Shown piece after piece: positions 52,735 to 64,000 of a DNA stretch of 64,000 nucleotides. The first letter of the stretch is position 1. Each line of letters opens with the position of its first letter. Position numbers and translations under genes: made by a program. Origin of the DNA: Russula earlei (lineage: Eukaryota > Basidiomycota > Agaricomycetes > Russulales > Russulaceae); assembly GCA_025769875.1 (NCBI GenBank), contig JAGFNK010000238.1:1-64000 (forward strand), in the 5' to 3' direction. The notes under the pieces are model-generated. The model worked only from the letters and a program-made list of their open reading frames with translations. It did not search any database and was not told where the DNA came from.

Positions 52735-54936
52735 CTATGGCGCCGCTTGAGATGCCGCCCATACCCGCCCTGGAAGTCCGAGTGTGCCCCCGCGCCGGAC
52801 GACTTCCACGAGAGTTGACATTTGGACATCTGCGCCCATGGCACCTTGTACTTCGACCGTCGCGCCTGCGGCTCCACTCAGGTCTACGGAAATACTGACC
52901 ATCCCAGGCATCGGCGGGCGCTCTGGGAAAGTAAACCCTATTCCTGTATGGGCAAGGACGTAAACATTGACCGGTATCGAACGGGGTGTGTATGTGCCTG
53001 ATGCAATGTGAGTCAAGGAAAACAAGAAAAGTAATATGTCTGCACCGACCTGAGAGGAGCGCTCTCAGATCTTCTTCGGTTGCCTCGGTCTCATGGTCCT
53101 CGGTTACAGGAGGTCCAACAATAGCCTCCGGTATCCAGGAAATGCCCTTCAACGTTTCATTGACCCAACATTGATCGCGCACGATTGCTAGAACGACCCA
53201 AACCTCTTGCATATTGTATACCTGGATGCGCTCCAACAAAAATCCGGGTTCGTCTGGGCTCGTGAGCGTCAAACGCAGTGGCGGGTGCATCTTGGTCGGA
53301 GAGACCTGTTCAGGAAATCAATTTGGAACTCTGACGTCCGTTTGAAATCTGAATATGCACATATGTGGTTGTATACCGTTCCGTCATCAACGTGCCATCA
53401 GGGTTCAACTACACGATCGTTGATCGTCAGCCGGTGAAATGAGCGAGAAACTGGGAGTCGGTACCAGCATATCCACCCAGCTTCCGGTGACAAAAGACAG
53501 GCTCGGACCGGTACCAGTAAACGACAGCTGGTGTGGTTGCAACACGCGAGCCATTTCTAGCATACGGGATTGATTCATGATGACGCCTTGTCCGAACGTA
53601 AGCACCCAACCATACTTCCCGACGTCCGGACCCGTGGGAAGCGAAAAAGTGTGCGTAAACTCCAGCACTGTGGGAGCGAGCGGAAATGAAGGATGAGAAG
53701 AGAGTAACGGCTCCGCAGGGGTAGGTGATGTCTGGGTAATCGGTACGAGGCTGAGAGTGGCATAGGTGACACCAACTGGTGCGGGGTCCGTGCTGATGCA
53801 GTCATAAAGGTAGGTGGGCGGGATATCGAACGACGGAAGTTGTGGGGCGGCGGCAGTCACGGGAGCGCTGCGTTGGAGAGAGAGATAGGCCCGGGGGGAG
53901 AGATAGATCAGGAAGCAGAGCGCGGGGGCGTGCAGGTATGGAAGTCCCAACGCGTGTCCATGGAGCAGGAGAACGTCAAGAGGAACCGATGGCTGGCCCC
54001 TAAGCCTGCCGACCTGGCATGAGCACACTCCGTTCGTGCGAACACAACGGGAGACTCGTCCACCCTGAGGACCGGTGGTCCCGGCAGGAGGCGTCGAAAG
54101 TGAGCGAAGGGAGCGACGCACTGTGCAAGTAAAGCGACTTCTTCCTGGGTGATTTTCGCGAGCTCCTTGGCAAGCGCATCCACCTCGCCAAACCAGTGCG
54201 CCCCGGTGTTTCCCTCACGCATCGCGAGTCCGTCGAGGCGCATCAGGTATTCCAGCGCGTCGCGCAGTCTCCGACCGTCTTCTCCTCTGGACACGCCCCT
54301 CACCAGCCGCGAGAGGAACGCGTCCATGGCTGGGGAATTGCGACCCTCCGCAGAGCCTGCGTACGACACGCGCACCGTTGGCTCAGGCACGAGGGCGACG
54401 TCCAAGACGAGCACCTGGCCCCCGAGCACGAGCGAGTCCGGGGCAGGCCCGGGGAAGGTTTGCATCCCTGCTGCGGAGCTCCAAGCGCTGATGCGCGCCA
54501 GGGTGCTTGAAGCGGGATCGTCGGAGCGGCCATCATAACCCATGTCGGCGCGTCTCCGCTCCTGGGCCGCGTCTATGGTGCGCGCCACCTGCGTGCGGGA
54601 CTGGGGGGGGGGGGGGGTGGAAGCCGTGATCAGAGAGGATCGGGCCAAGAGGAGCGCATCGAATGCAAACGGTGGTACCAGGTGCAGTGTGTGCTGTCCT
54701 GCGGACTGCTGCCGGAGCAGCGAAACGGTCCTGGAGTCATTCACGACGGTTGCCGAGTGTAACGCGACGGAATGTGCGACCCGCTCCGTGGTGGAGAGGA
54801 GGGCTTGGAGGAACGCGACCGTTTTCTCGCTCGAGGCGGAAAAGGGATGCAGACTTGACGTGGCGATGCTGTCAGGGAAAGAAGTTTCCTGCAACGCGGA
54901 GAGCACAGTTGGCGGGACAGACGAGCTGTCTGTCAT
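52735..54936 (-). CDS. Mediator complex subunit 1 (Med1)-like protein
   Basis: A long protein from MTDSSSVPPTVLSALQETS to GLPGRVWAASQAAP*, at least five exons (junctions near 54020, 53430, 53330 and 53010). It carries an N-terminal helical part (FLQALLSTTERVAHSVALHS). A beta segment, LVLGGQVLVLDVALVPEPTV, is followed by VSYAGSAEGRNSPAMDAFLS, and then the helix LRDALEYLMRLDGLAM. This order (small IAG-like beta motif, VSYA, SP..D.FL) is that of the Med1 domain. The rest (LDVLLLHGHALGLPYLHAP; LPTGPDVGKYGWVLTFGQG) is beta-rich. Med1 is a middle-module Mediator subunit that contacts activators. A poly-C run near 54601-54614 interrupts the sense sequence and may mark an unresolved intron. Confidence 0.6.
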
Positions 54937-55442
54937 GACAGATGAGTGCGTCTCTGGCGCAAGAGCGCAATACAACTGGCGCTTGTATACGACAGTTCAA
55001 TGTTGACCAGACCCGTCCTGTCCCCTGCAACTAAGGTCCTTCACGAAGGACTCCCAACATTAACTTGAACGCAGCGCAGTCATCCGTTGCTCTCTCTCCT
55101 TGCGAGCGTTTCACGTACTCTCTTTCCAACAAGGGCCATACCCAAAAACAAACGCTAAAAGCTTCTCGACTGCACAGATCCGGCCTCTTTTTTGCAGAAA
55201 GGGTATAAAACAAGGGTTCTGGCAGGCTGACGGTTAGACGAGCTCTGTATCCCATTCCGATTTCGCTCTCTACACTTCATGTATGCATGTCGAGTGCCGT
55301 GATTGTGATGAATGAAACCCACAACGGTATAGTCCATCATCGGCATCTAGCGGCCGACGCCCCATCGAACGCTTTCATCTCGTTTGTGTTGCCCTCTCGA
55401 CCAAAAGAACAGCCCGAGTCGAACACCGTATTTATCAAAAAA
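54937..55442. other. Divergent promoter region between Med1-like gene and ILV6
   Basis: Contains GTATAAAAC at about 55201-55209 on the plus strand, about 235 bp before the ILV6 ATG. Short frames only. Confidence 0.5.
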
Positions 55443-56938
55443 ATGCTCGCCGTCCGAGGTCGCGTGGTCTCGAGGGCTCTCTTCGCCGCGCGTGGGCTTT
55501 CCACGACGATCCCCAAACTGTCCGATGAACCGCCAAAGCCGCCACGTCCCATCGACGACTCGACCTCCGCGCTCGTCTACAAGACGTCGCACAAGGTCAG
55601 ACCGCCGCCGCTTCCCAAGATGGACCTTCCGAGGTCGCGTTCCGCAGAAGAGGCCGTGACGAACATCCTTTACAACACGCCTCCGCCAAGTCTGCAGCCC
55701 TACAAAAAGTGAGCACACGCGACACAATTCCCCCTTCTCCCCCCCCCCCCCCACCCTCCCTTTTCCCCGATGCGTCAACCGAATTAAAAACAAACAAACA
55801 AACAACCGTCCTCCCCCTTCTAGGCACGTGCTGAACTGTCTCGTGCAGAACGAGCCCGGCGTGCTCTCGCGCGTGTCTGGGATCCTAGCAGGCCGCGGCT
55901 TCAACATCGACTCGCTCGTCGTGTGCCGCACCGAGATCCGCGACCTGAGCCGCATGTGCATCGTCATCAGCGGGCAAGACGGCGTCGTGGAGCAAGCGCG
56001 CCGCCAGCTCGAGGACCTCGTAAGTTCCAATCCCGCCCTCTCGCCCTCCTCCTTCCCTCCCTCCACAACCTCTTCGCACCCGACGCGCGTTTCGCGTTTC
56101 TCGTTTCTTTCTTTCTTTCTTTCTTCTTTCTTTCTTACTTACTTACTTTTTTTTTTTTTCTTTCTTTTTTTCAGGTGCCCGTATGGGCCGTCCTGGACTA
56201 TACAGAGACGCGCTCGATCCAGCGCGAGCTCCTCCTCGTCAAGCTGTCCATCCTCGGACCGGAGTACCTCGAGGACCAGCTCGCAGGTGGGCCCTCGCAC
56301 GAGCCGCGCGCCTCGCACCGCGCGCACGCCGAGCAGACCAAGCTCGAGAGCGAGATGGCCCTCGCGCGACACTTTGAGGAGTCCATTCGCCCGCCCCGCC
56401 TCCTCCGCCGTCCTCGTCCCGTCCTCGTCCTCGTCCTCCTCCTCGTCCTTGCCACGCCCACCGCCACAACCACCATCATCGACGTCGTCGCTATCGTCAA
56501 GAGAGCGCGCGTCCGCGGCGGAAGGCGCGAAACCGCTCACGCCGAGCGAGGCGCTGCGCCTGCGGCACCAGCACCTGCAGTCCCTGCACGTCCTCGCGAA
56601 CCAGTTCGGCGCGAGGATCGTCGACGTGAGCGAGAACAGCATCATCATCGAGATGTCCGGCAAGACCTCCCGCGTCGAGGCGTTCCTCAGCCTCGTCAAG
56701 CCCTTCGGCATCATCGAGTCGGCCCGTACCGGTGCGTTCTCTCTCTCTCTCCCCGCGCGTTTCGCTCGCGCTCGCCGCCGCGCAAAGCTTTCGAAGGCAT
56801 CGAACTCGTCCGCGCTGACTTGTGATCTTCGTAGGTTTGATGGCTATGCCTCGCACCCCCATTGCCGGGCTGTCTGAAGAGGACGCGACCGACGGGGGGG
56901 ACGTCGCTGTGGATGCGAGCCTGCTCCCTCCGGGCTGA
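55443..56938 (+). CDS. ILV6: Acetolactate synthase regulatory (small) subunit
   Basis: The product starts MLAVRGRVVSRALFAARGLS, a typical mitochondrial presequence. The ACT domain follows: HVLNCLVQNEPGVLSRVSG, ILAGRGFNIDSLVVCRTE, LSRMCIVISGQDGVVEQAR, then VPVWAVLDYTETRSIQREL. The C-terminal part has SEALRLRHQHLQSLHVLANQ, ENSIIIEMSGKTSRVEAFL and PFGIIESARTG, ending AVDASLLPPG. Introns are 55709-55823 (with a C14 tract), 56020-56174 (CTTT-rich) and 56732-56834. ILV6 confers valine feedback control and activates ILV2 in branched-chain amino acid synthesis. Between HFEES (about 56390) and the Ser-rich linker before KPLTPSEAL the frame shifts by one base within a TCC-repeat region: a small intron or an indel. 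Confidence 0.93.
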
Positions 56939-57647
56939 CACATCTAAGGGGTTCGAAAATATTTACTTTTGATGTGTATCGTAGCGTTTCAATTGCTCGT
57001 TTGGTCATCCACACATTTCTACAAAATTAAAGAAAAGAAAATAGTGAACGTGGTTTCGCCTCAGATTTGAACCACCCTTTGCGTATTGTCCGAGTAAGAA
57101 AATGCAGCAGAATAATTACACGCTCATGGTGATACATCAGCCGGTGCACGATTGTTAAAGGAAAAAGGAAAAGAATTAGAATCTCCTGCACGAGACCGAT
57201 AAACCCACTACTTCTCACTCGCAAAAACCATTACTTTGCTATTGCCTTGGCTTCTGTTAAATCATCAAGGAATAAAAGAAAAGAAAGAACATAAGTTAAA
57301 AATATTGCCCTTTAATCACATACAGAATTTAAACCTTTCCTTGCCGCCATGATTGGCGCGGAAAAACGAAGAGAATGAGGAGATAAGGAAATATAAATGA
57401 GGAACAGACGGGAATCATGGTACTGGTGGAGTGGGTGGCGACGAATGGAAGACGGAATGATGTGAGACAATTTGGTGTGCGAGTGTGTGCGAGAGAGGGT
57501 GAGGAAGGACGATAACAGGGGGCGCAGTGGGGCGGAAATCCAATCGTGAATGACTGTCGGGAGCATATAAAAATCACGATAAATTATGTACGTGCACAAG
57601 TGATATTGCTGGTGATGCCGTTGTTGTTGTTGTTGTTGTCGTTGTTG
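56939..57647. other. Convergent 3' region of ILV6 and PDK1
   Basis: AT-rich intergenic DNA. A (TTG)n tract at about 57620-57648 lies just past the PDK1 stop. No gene. Confidence 0.5.
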
Positions 57648-60600
57648 CTACTGCTGTTGATTCTTTTTTTTCGTACCGACGTTGTTCCGGAACATGTTCG
57701 ATGGCTTGGGCTCGCGGCTTTGAACAGGGTTCGAGTTCTGCTGCCGCAGCGCCTCTGCGATGCGCTGCACCCAGGCGTCCGCCGCGGCCTCGCTCTCGGC
57801 GACGAAGAAGCCCGACTTGGCAGTCTGTAATGTCCATGACGGGGCGTGTCAGAACGTCCGCTCTATGGCATCGGAGCGAGAGAACCCCACCCCACGGGGG
57901 AAAAAACATGGAAAGTACGCACAGTAAGCACGACAAATTCCTTGACGCCCCTCCGCTCAACGCCTGTCACCGTCCTACGAGCGTCATCCCCTTTGGTGCG
58001 TTTCTCGCGGCCCGAACCAGCTGGCTGGCTCGGATGATCTCCGAGTCCGAGCTCAGCCTTGACGCCAACGCCTCGCCCACTCTTCAGCGCCTTGAGGCAC
58101 AGGAGCCGATGACTCGTCAATGCTAGCTCACGCGCCTTTGGCTTACGCTGGGACACCGGTAGCGGTAGCAGCAGCCGCGACGTGCGCCGCTTTAGCGCCG
58201 TCTCCTCCACCGGAGCGTGGAATAGCATTTTCTCGCCCACACTGAGTACCGACGACCTGTGAGTAAATACGTTGAGCTCCCTAGCCAGCTGCAATCGTAA
58301 AGGGGAGGGGATCAAGGATTGTTAGAACTAGTGAAGGACGTACCAGTCTAGCGCTTCAGCGGACGATGGTACTCCGCGCGCAGGAGTTGGACTTCGTGTG
58401 CGGAGCCTGCCACGGTGGATCCCCATCGCCTCCAGGGCTGCGCCGAGCTTCTCGACGGGACTGCCATCTGATGAGCTCGTCGCATACGAGTCACGCACTC
58501 CGCGCGGTACGGACTGCGGCGCGCTCGTACCCTGAGGTAACCGTTCCGTAACCTCTCCGTTTCCCTCTCCAGGTCTCCGTGCTAGTGGTTTCCGGACTAT
58601 CTCTCTCTGCGCTTTTGTCTTTCTCTGAACCAGGACCAGGACTAGCAGAAAGGGTATCAGGGCTAGGAATAGGGCGGACATCTTCGCCTGCGCCTGTTAT
58701 TGTGTTATTTGACGCCCCACCAAAGTCAGGCGGCACGAAGCGTATTCCCTGGCCTCCGTTGACAGCTTCGTCTGGGCTGGGATCCGACCGAGAGAACCCC
58801 CTGCACATCATCGACGGTACCACTATGCGCCACCAGGGCATCCACGGCATCCACGGCATCAATACCGTTGATAATATCTGCCAGAGGTAATGACTGGCGC
58901 GCATAATCTGGCATTTCACCGTGTGGGCCGATCTCTTCGGGGGGGACAGCAGGCGGAGAAACATAGGCTTGCGCGTCGGGCGCCCATTCGATCCCATCGT
59001 CTCCCGGCGCCCGCAAGCGTGCATGCAGGTGAGAACTAGTGTGGAGTCGGATGCTCTCATCGTCGTCATCGTCATCATCGCCACCATCAGGGCTGCTGAC
59101 GAGTTCGTCCCAAGCTGCACCGACGTCGTCCCACTCATCAACCGGTGCCGACTCGCGTCGTACGAGACCCGTCTCTAGAGGAGGTGGGGGGTCGTCCCAG
59201 AGTGTGTCCCAACGAATGCTAGAAAAAAATGTGTGAGAACGCAACGCCTCCATCGAATGTAAGCCCTCGGGTGGACCTGCGCCCAATCGCTCCAGCGGAT
59301 CTCGCACCTGTGTCATGAGATGCGAATTGGGACGAAGGAAATCGTTCAAGAAAGTTACACGTACGAGAAGGCGCCGAACGAGGTCGGCAGCTTCTGGGTC
59401 GAAATTTTCAGGGAAAGGTATAATCGAGTTGCTTGATCTTTTGCCACGTGAGATACTCGGAGAGCCCTTGGAATGCAAATCGACCAGCGATCATTTGATA
59501 CAACACACAACCTAGTGCCCACAAATCCGAACTGATCCGAAATGCCATTAGGAAGGCTGCGTGCACCGGAACAGATGAACCCATACCTCTTGCTCGTCTC
59601 GTTTGCCTCAAGTAATTCCGGAGAGACGTACTGGGCGGTGCCGACAAAAGTCTTAGTCGCACGCTCAGCTGAAACAGAAAGTGAGGGCATTTCGCTGACA
59701 ATCAAGAAAGAACGGACGTGGAACATCGATTAATTTGCCAGTTCCAAAGTCCGTAACTTTGATTCTGAAGTCATCATCCAGTAGCAGATTTTCCGGTTTG
59801 AGGTCACTGGTAACACGATCAGCAGGTGAGGGAGAAGGAACGGCGGAACTGGACCTAACCGGTGAATGACGCCACGCGTATGCATGTAGTCGAGGGCATC
59901 AACAAGCTGGGCAGCGTAATATCGCGCGCAGGTTGTTGATAAAGAACCCATCCGTGAAATCCTGCTTTGGAGTTCACCATTGCGTGCGAGATCGAGCACG
60001 AAATCTTGGAAAGAGATTAGCAAAAGCCAAGTCACTTAGGAATGTGTATCTCCAAAGAAATGTATATGATAAGGGTCACGAAAGTCTCGAGCACGGTGAA
60101 GGGTTGAACCGTCGTGCCTGGTGGCGTGGATATTTTGGGGCAGGAAGTCATGGCAATCGGACCGTCTGCCGTACCAGGAGCGAGGGCACGGGAATGGAGA
60201 GGTCGCCACTCAAGGAGACGCCCAAGTGGGGTGTGTGGTCGTGAATTATGCGACACGCACGGCGGGATCACCTGCGAGCGACGGAGCTGCCATGGAACTC
60301 CTCGGCAGTACCGGCCCAACCGCGGCCGCACCCTCTGCTTGGAGAGACGAGACAATAGGAGAAGCAGCGAACTCACAGAGGCTCCACTCGTCTTGAAATG
60401 CCCAATGCAAGCGCACAATGCCCGGATGGCCGGAGCCAAGGCGGACGAGAGTATTTTTCTCCGCGAGGGCGGTGCTGAGCTTGTTGTTGCGCTTGAGATG
60501 GCCCTTGTCGAGAACTTTGATAGCATATTCTTGTCTCGTGGTGCGGTGTATGCCATGTATTACCTGCGAGGTGGGACGCGTAAGCCAGGCAGAGCGGACC

Positions 60601-61026
60601 TGGGGGGGGGGGTCACTTTGGAGGCATGAGGCGCACGGTAGAATATGATCCTTCACCCAGGACCTCACCAAACACGAAATCTTCTACACCAAGACGACCA
60701 TTCGCGGAGCTGCTACGAGACTTGGACTTTGAATTGGCGCGAGAACGGCCGAAAAGGGCATCGGACTGGTGATCAGTGAGGCCAAACTCGCGGGTGATAT
60801 ATGCGGGAGGACGTGAGGCTCTGGGGGTTGGGGGCCCCCCTGGACTCCTAGAGCGAGGGGAGGAGAATGTTCGTATTGGGCGCGGACGAACGGGGAGGAC
60901 TAGAGAGGCGGTGGAACTGGAGGACGATGAAGAGGAGATGACGGAAGAGTTTCTACTGAGATCAGCGAGTGAGGGTTTGAGGGTTGGTGGCTCGGGGGAA
61001 GGGACGGGAGATTCGAGTTTGATCAT
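57648..61026 (-). CDS. PDK1-type protein kinase with C-terminal PH domain
   Basis: Begins MIKLESPVPSPEPPTLKPSL, followed by a Ser-rich disordered region. The kinase domain has GEVLGEGSYSTVRL, YAIKVLDKGHLKRNNK, EKNTLVRLGSGHPGIVRL, YYAAQLVDALDYMHTRGVIH, HRDLKPENLLLDDDFRIKV, DFGTGKL, KTFVGTAQYVSPELLEANET and SDLWALGCVLYQMIAGRFAF. It continues with ADLVRRLLV and DPLERLG. An acidic linker (DGGDDDDDDDES) follows. A PH domain (NVFTHRSSVLSVGEKMLFH; ALTSHRLLCLKAL) ends with KSGFFVAESEAAADAWVQRI and a tail at TAG 57648-57650. The AQYVSPELL motif is specific to PDK1/Ksg1. The enzyme phosphorylates activation loops of AGC kinases, with the PH domain for membrane phosphoinositides. At least seven short introns. 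Confidence 0.9.
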
Positions 61027-64000
61027 GTCTGGGGTCAGACACGACTGGGCGGAAGGGGCGAGGGAACGGGAGGAGGGAAGTGAGAGGGGAAATGAAATGG
61101 ATGGATGGATTGGACGATGATGTGTGGGGCATCGCGGGCGTCGACTCGACGCTCGCTGACATCGGATCACGTGGCCAACCAAGCGCTTACGGGTGGGGTG
61201 GGCCCTCGAGTCTCGACTCCCCACCCAACGCGAGACTCCACTGGTGTCAAATTACCCCGCATTAGCACAACCATTTACTCCCCTAATCGCCATGCCAAGT
61301 GGGTGCCCATGGCTTCAAGGTAGATAGTATCCCCGATCGTCACAAGGTACACGGAGGCACGGAAACTTTCCCCAATTCAGCTTAGTTGTTCATCCGGCGC
61401 ACCCCATATGGAACGGAATCCCACCCACCTCTGCTCAGCTTGGGGCGTTGGTGAGCTGCCAAGTTAGTACAGGCCCAAACGACGCCAAGCAGATATTATT
61501 ACAAGGCCACCATATTTGGACGGACGCCCAAGGAGCCCACGTACTTGTACAGCTCCCCATTGTGATGGCCGGAACGGAACATTACCGTAGTGGCTTCCGG
61601 AGAAATCGTCAGAGCCAAATAAGAATAGGTGACCTATGACGTGGAGTGATAAGGTGGAACTTCCTGGCCAGCGTCAGCGCTCGCGCCAGAATTGCGGTTC
61701 CACCCCTTATGCTGCCTTTCCTCTTGCTCTCGGTCTGCTGACCATCCCCTCCGAAAATGGCTTTCAGAGGTCATATTTCCCCCACGCATGGCGCCAAGGG
61801 GCCCGTCTTGGCCGTACCCTTGATGGCTCGAATATCCCTCACCTCGTTTCATCTGTTGAAATGTGCCGCTCGGTAATTTTAATTCAGTTTTTACGCCGGT
61901 CATAACACGAGGCTGACGAGGCTTCCTGCTTTACAACTCACCATGACAAAGCTAGGTTTTCCAAAGTGACTACTGTGCTCCTCTGCAGCTCTTCTGTACA
62001 TGCCCTCGCATCGCGCATGATGGTCTCGGGCTTGTTCTTAGCATGCGCCACATCCTCTTACAACCCAAGGCACGAGACGTGCGTTGTAAATGTATCGTCA
62101 CACAACAGGACTACAGTAGGAGAAGTGTATAAGTCTTTTGATCCGACATACGTGATGTACTCCACGTAAGTCGTCTATGTGTGGCCCCAACACGTTGCAC
62201 CCACTCCAGTCAGGGCAATAGGAACGTCCGTACCGGGCGGATCAAGTGGGCTCGCAAGCTTGGCGCGACCAAAGGAGCTGTACCGCTGGTCCCACTGGTC
62301 CTACACTGAAGCCGTTCACACCTGTTCCACCATTCAAGGACATGAAACAGAAGGCCGACAGCAGCAGAAGCTGCCCTCGGGAGCGAGTCAGATACGGGAG
62401 TGCACAGTGCCAGGTGCCGAACGACATCTCTGGAGGAGAGCGCAGCAACCACAGGAGAGAAAGAGGCGTGATTATCGTACCAGTTTACCGTGTGCTCGTT
62501 TTTCGGCAGCCGCGCCCGGGAAACGTCGTTGGTTAGTCGTACGAACTACCTCATTCATTCACGGAAAGCCAGAATGTCCGCGCTGCATTAGGTGAGAACC
62601 CCAACCCCATCAACTCGATCCAACAACACACTTCAATTTGGATTTAACCTTTTTTGTCCCCTCAGTTGACTAGGAGCTCATCCCATCCTGCCTGTCGTGT
62701 CGCCCCCTTCCCTTCGACTCTACCCTATCGCCATCACCCCACCTCGACTTCCTTTCATCAAGACTCCATGCCACGCCCGTGCTGCCGAAAGCGAAGGTTC
62801 CTTAGCACGCCTTGCGTCGTGCTCCTCCCCGCGTCATCTCGGATGTAGGACTCCTTAATGTCATAGGTACAATCGGTTCCGTCTTTCCTCAATTCGATCT
62901 TTGTTTCCTTTCGATCGTCTTTGTGTCGTTGTATGTACCTCAATCTCCCGCCCGGTCTCGAACGGCTTCAAACCCTTTCCCTTCATCCTCTTTTTACTTT
63001 AACTCTGTGTTTAAGTCCTGTTAGCTACAGTTCCAAATAACAGCTGACGGCGCTTTCTCGTATCCATCCATACTCGAGTGCCATCACCTGCATCAAGATC
63101 CTCAGCGTCCCGTGGGACTCGCTCGCCCTCTCTCTCCTCTCCTCTCCTCTCTCTCTTTTGGGTCCGGTACCAGCACCATGTCCTCATCCACGCGGTCCCA
63201 AACCACGCTACACCGTGATGCGGTTCTAACAGGACAGTTACCATTTCCGAGCAAATAAATATCGCAAATCTCGGACCGCTCCTCTGTAGACCAAAGCGGG
63301 AAAGCCGAGTAGAAAGGTGGGTTCCGACCCCTGGACCATCCGGCATAATGGGTTGAGTTTGGAGACAGCGCCTGGATGGGGAAACATAGGAGGGATGTTG
63401 CTGCGGGCGGGAATGGGACAACGTGCGACCAATGTCGAAAAGAAATCATACAAAACCGCCGTTGGAGTTTTCAGGAAGGGTCGTCGGTCGCCCTCAGAGT
63501 TGGAGCATTCATAAACGCTACTGATTTGTGGCCGACAACAACATGACTTGGTCCGCTCGCAAAAGGTGGAGATACCAGCTTGAAAGGAGGTAGAGTAGAT
63601 TCCCCGTCCGGGAAAAACGACTCGTGCCGGGCTTCGCACGGCAACAACGGCGGAAACACAAGTCGGACATCGGCCGCGTGACGCCAACCTGCATCCTCCG
63701 CTCGGCCGCAGTCACGAACGACCACCTTTGTGATATATACCTACCGTATGATAGTTGGCGACGTACTCGGCGACCGCTCTCCAGTTCTGAATTCACCTTT
63801 CGTGCTCTACACATTCACAATGTGAACACACCGCCAACGCCCTCCGCTTTCGCCTCTCCCACCCCAACCCAACAAGTCGGATGCGCCCCCAAAACGGCTG
63901 AACCTGCTCGACACCCCCCACCCCCGTTATCCTTGAGCGGCGTTCGAGCCGTCCGGTACCGTACGTACAGCCCTTTGACCCTGCGTAGGCGCTATTTAGT
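61027..64000. other. Right-end region without a supported gene
   Basis: Upstream of PDK1. Frames up to about 149 codons occur on both strands (for example 62179-62595 plus and 63238-63687 minus) but overlap each other and lack domain-like sequence. A TC-rich tract near 63125-63160 may be part of a leader or regulatory region. Confidence 0.4.

Noticed and set aside
24984..61026. A biosynthetic or signalling gene cluster
   Set aside because: The genes are unrelated housekeeping functions on both strands, with no shared pathway or repeated regulatory motif visible.
62179..62595. 138-codon plus-strand frame near the right end
   Set aside because: Overlapped by minus-strand frames of similar length, no domain-like sequence, no splice-supported extension.

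Overview
The window is nuclear DNA of a basidiomycete fungus, most likely an Agaricomycete. The evidence is 48-155-nt GT-AG introns in almost every gene, fungal orthologues (COG5, ILV6, MPC2, pyridoxal reductase, a Mkk-type MAPKK, PDK1), several proteins of basidiomycete type, and Ty3 chromoviruses. The species cannot be named from the sequence alone. It has two halves with a sharp boundary near 22 kb.

Region 1 to about 22 kb is a nest of transposable elements with almost no host genes. From left to right: a minus-strand LTR retrotransposon (family B) running off the left edge; a scrap of an older Ty3 LTR; a full-length but decayed Ty3/gypsy chromovirus (Ty3-1, 1144-8904); a left-truncated copy of an element with 408-bp terminal inverted repeats (to 11717); the 3' half of a second Ty3 copy (Ty3-2, 11718-16144); a scrap of a family B LTR; a complete copy of the 408-bp-TIR element (18181-21066); a ~470-bp foldback hairpin; and a candidate solo LTR. 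Nearly all reading frames are broken. Comparison of copies shows CpG to TpG/CpA change, consistent with methylation-linked or RIP-like decay. Both LTR families carry an 11-12-nt match between the primer-binding site and the predicted 5' end of their own transcript, the hallmark of Tf1-type self-priming. The Ty3 family also has a roughly 550-codon extension after the chromodomain ending in a second CCHC knuckle.

Region 22 to 64 kb is gene-rich. In order: a small two-exon gene (-), a CNT nucleoside transporter (-), a DCAF7/WDR68-type WD40 protein (-), COG5 of the Golgi COG complex (-), a Gly/Tyr-rich basidiomycete-type protein (+), mitochondrial pyruvate carrier MPC2 (+), an Apq12-like membrane protein (-), a small Cys-containing protein (+), then an AT-rich patch with a family B solo LTR bounded by a perfect 5-bp duplication. 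Next come a pyridoxal-reductase-type aldo/keto reductase (+) flanked by inverted copies of a decayed F-box/LRR-like fragment, an MFS sugar transporter (+), a Mkk-type MAP kinase kinase (-), a Mediator Med1-like protein (-), the acetolactate synthase regulatory subunit ILV6 (+), and a PDK1-type kinase with a C-terminal PH domain (-). The last 3 kb has no gene I can defend.

The genes are ordinary housekeeping loci on both strands with no sign of a biosynthetic cluster. PDK1 and the MAPKK both belong to cell-wall/growth signalling, but their proximity is probably accidental. The most unusual biology is in the transposons: self-priming in two families, the pol C-terminal extension, and the long-TIR element carrying a gag-like Ala/Ser/Thr-rich frame.
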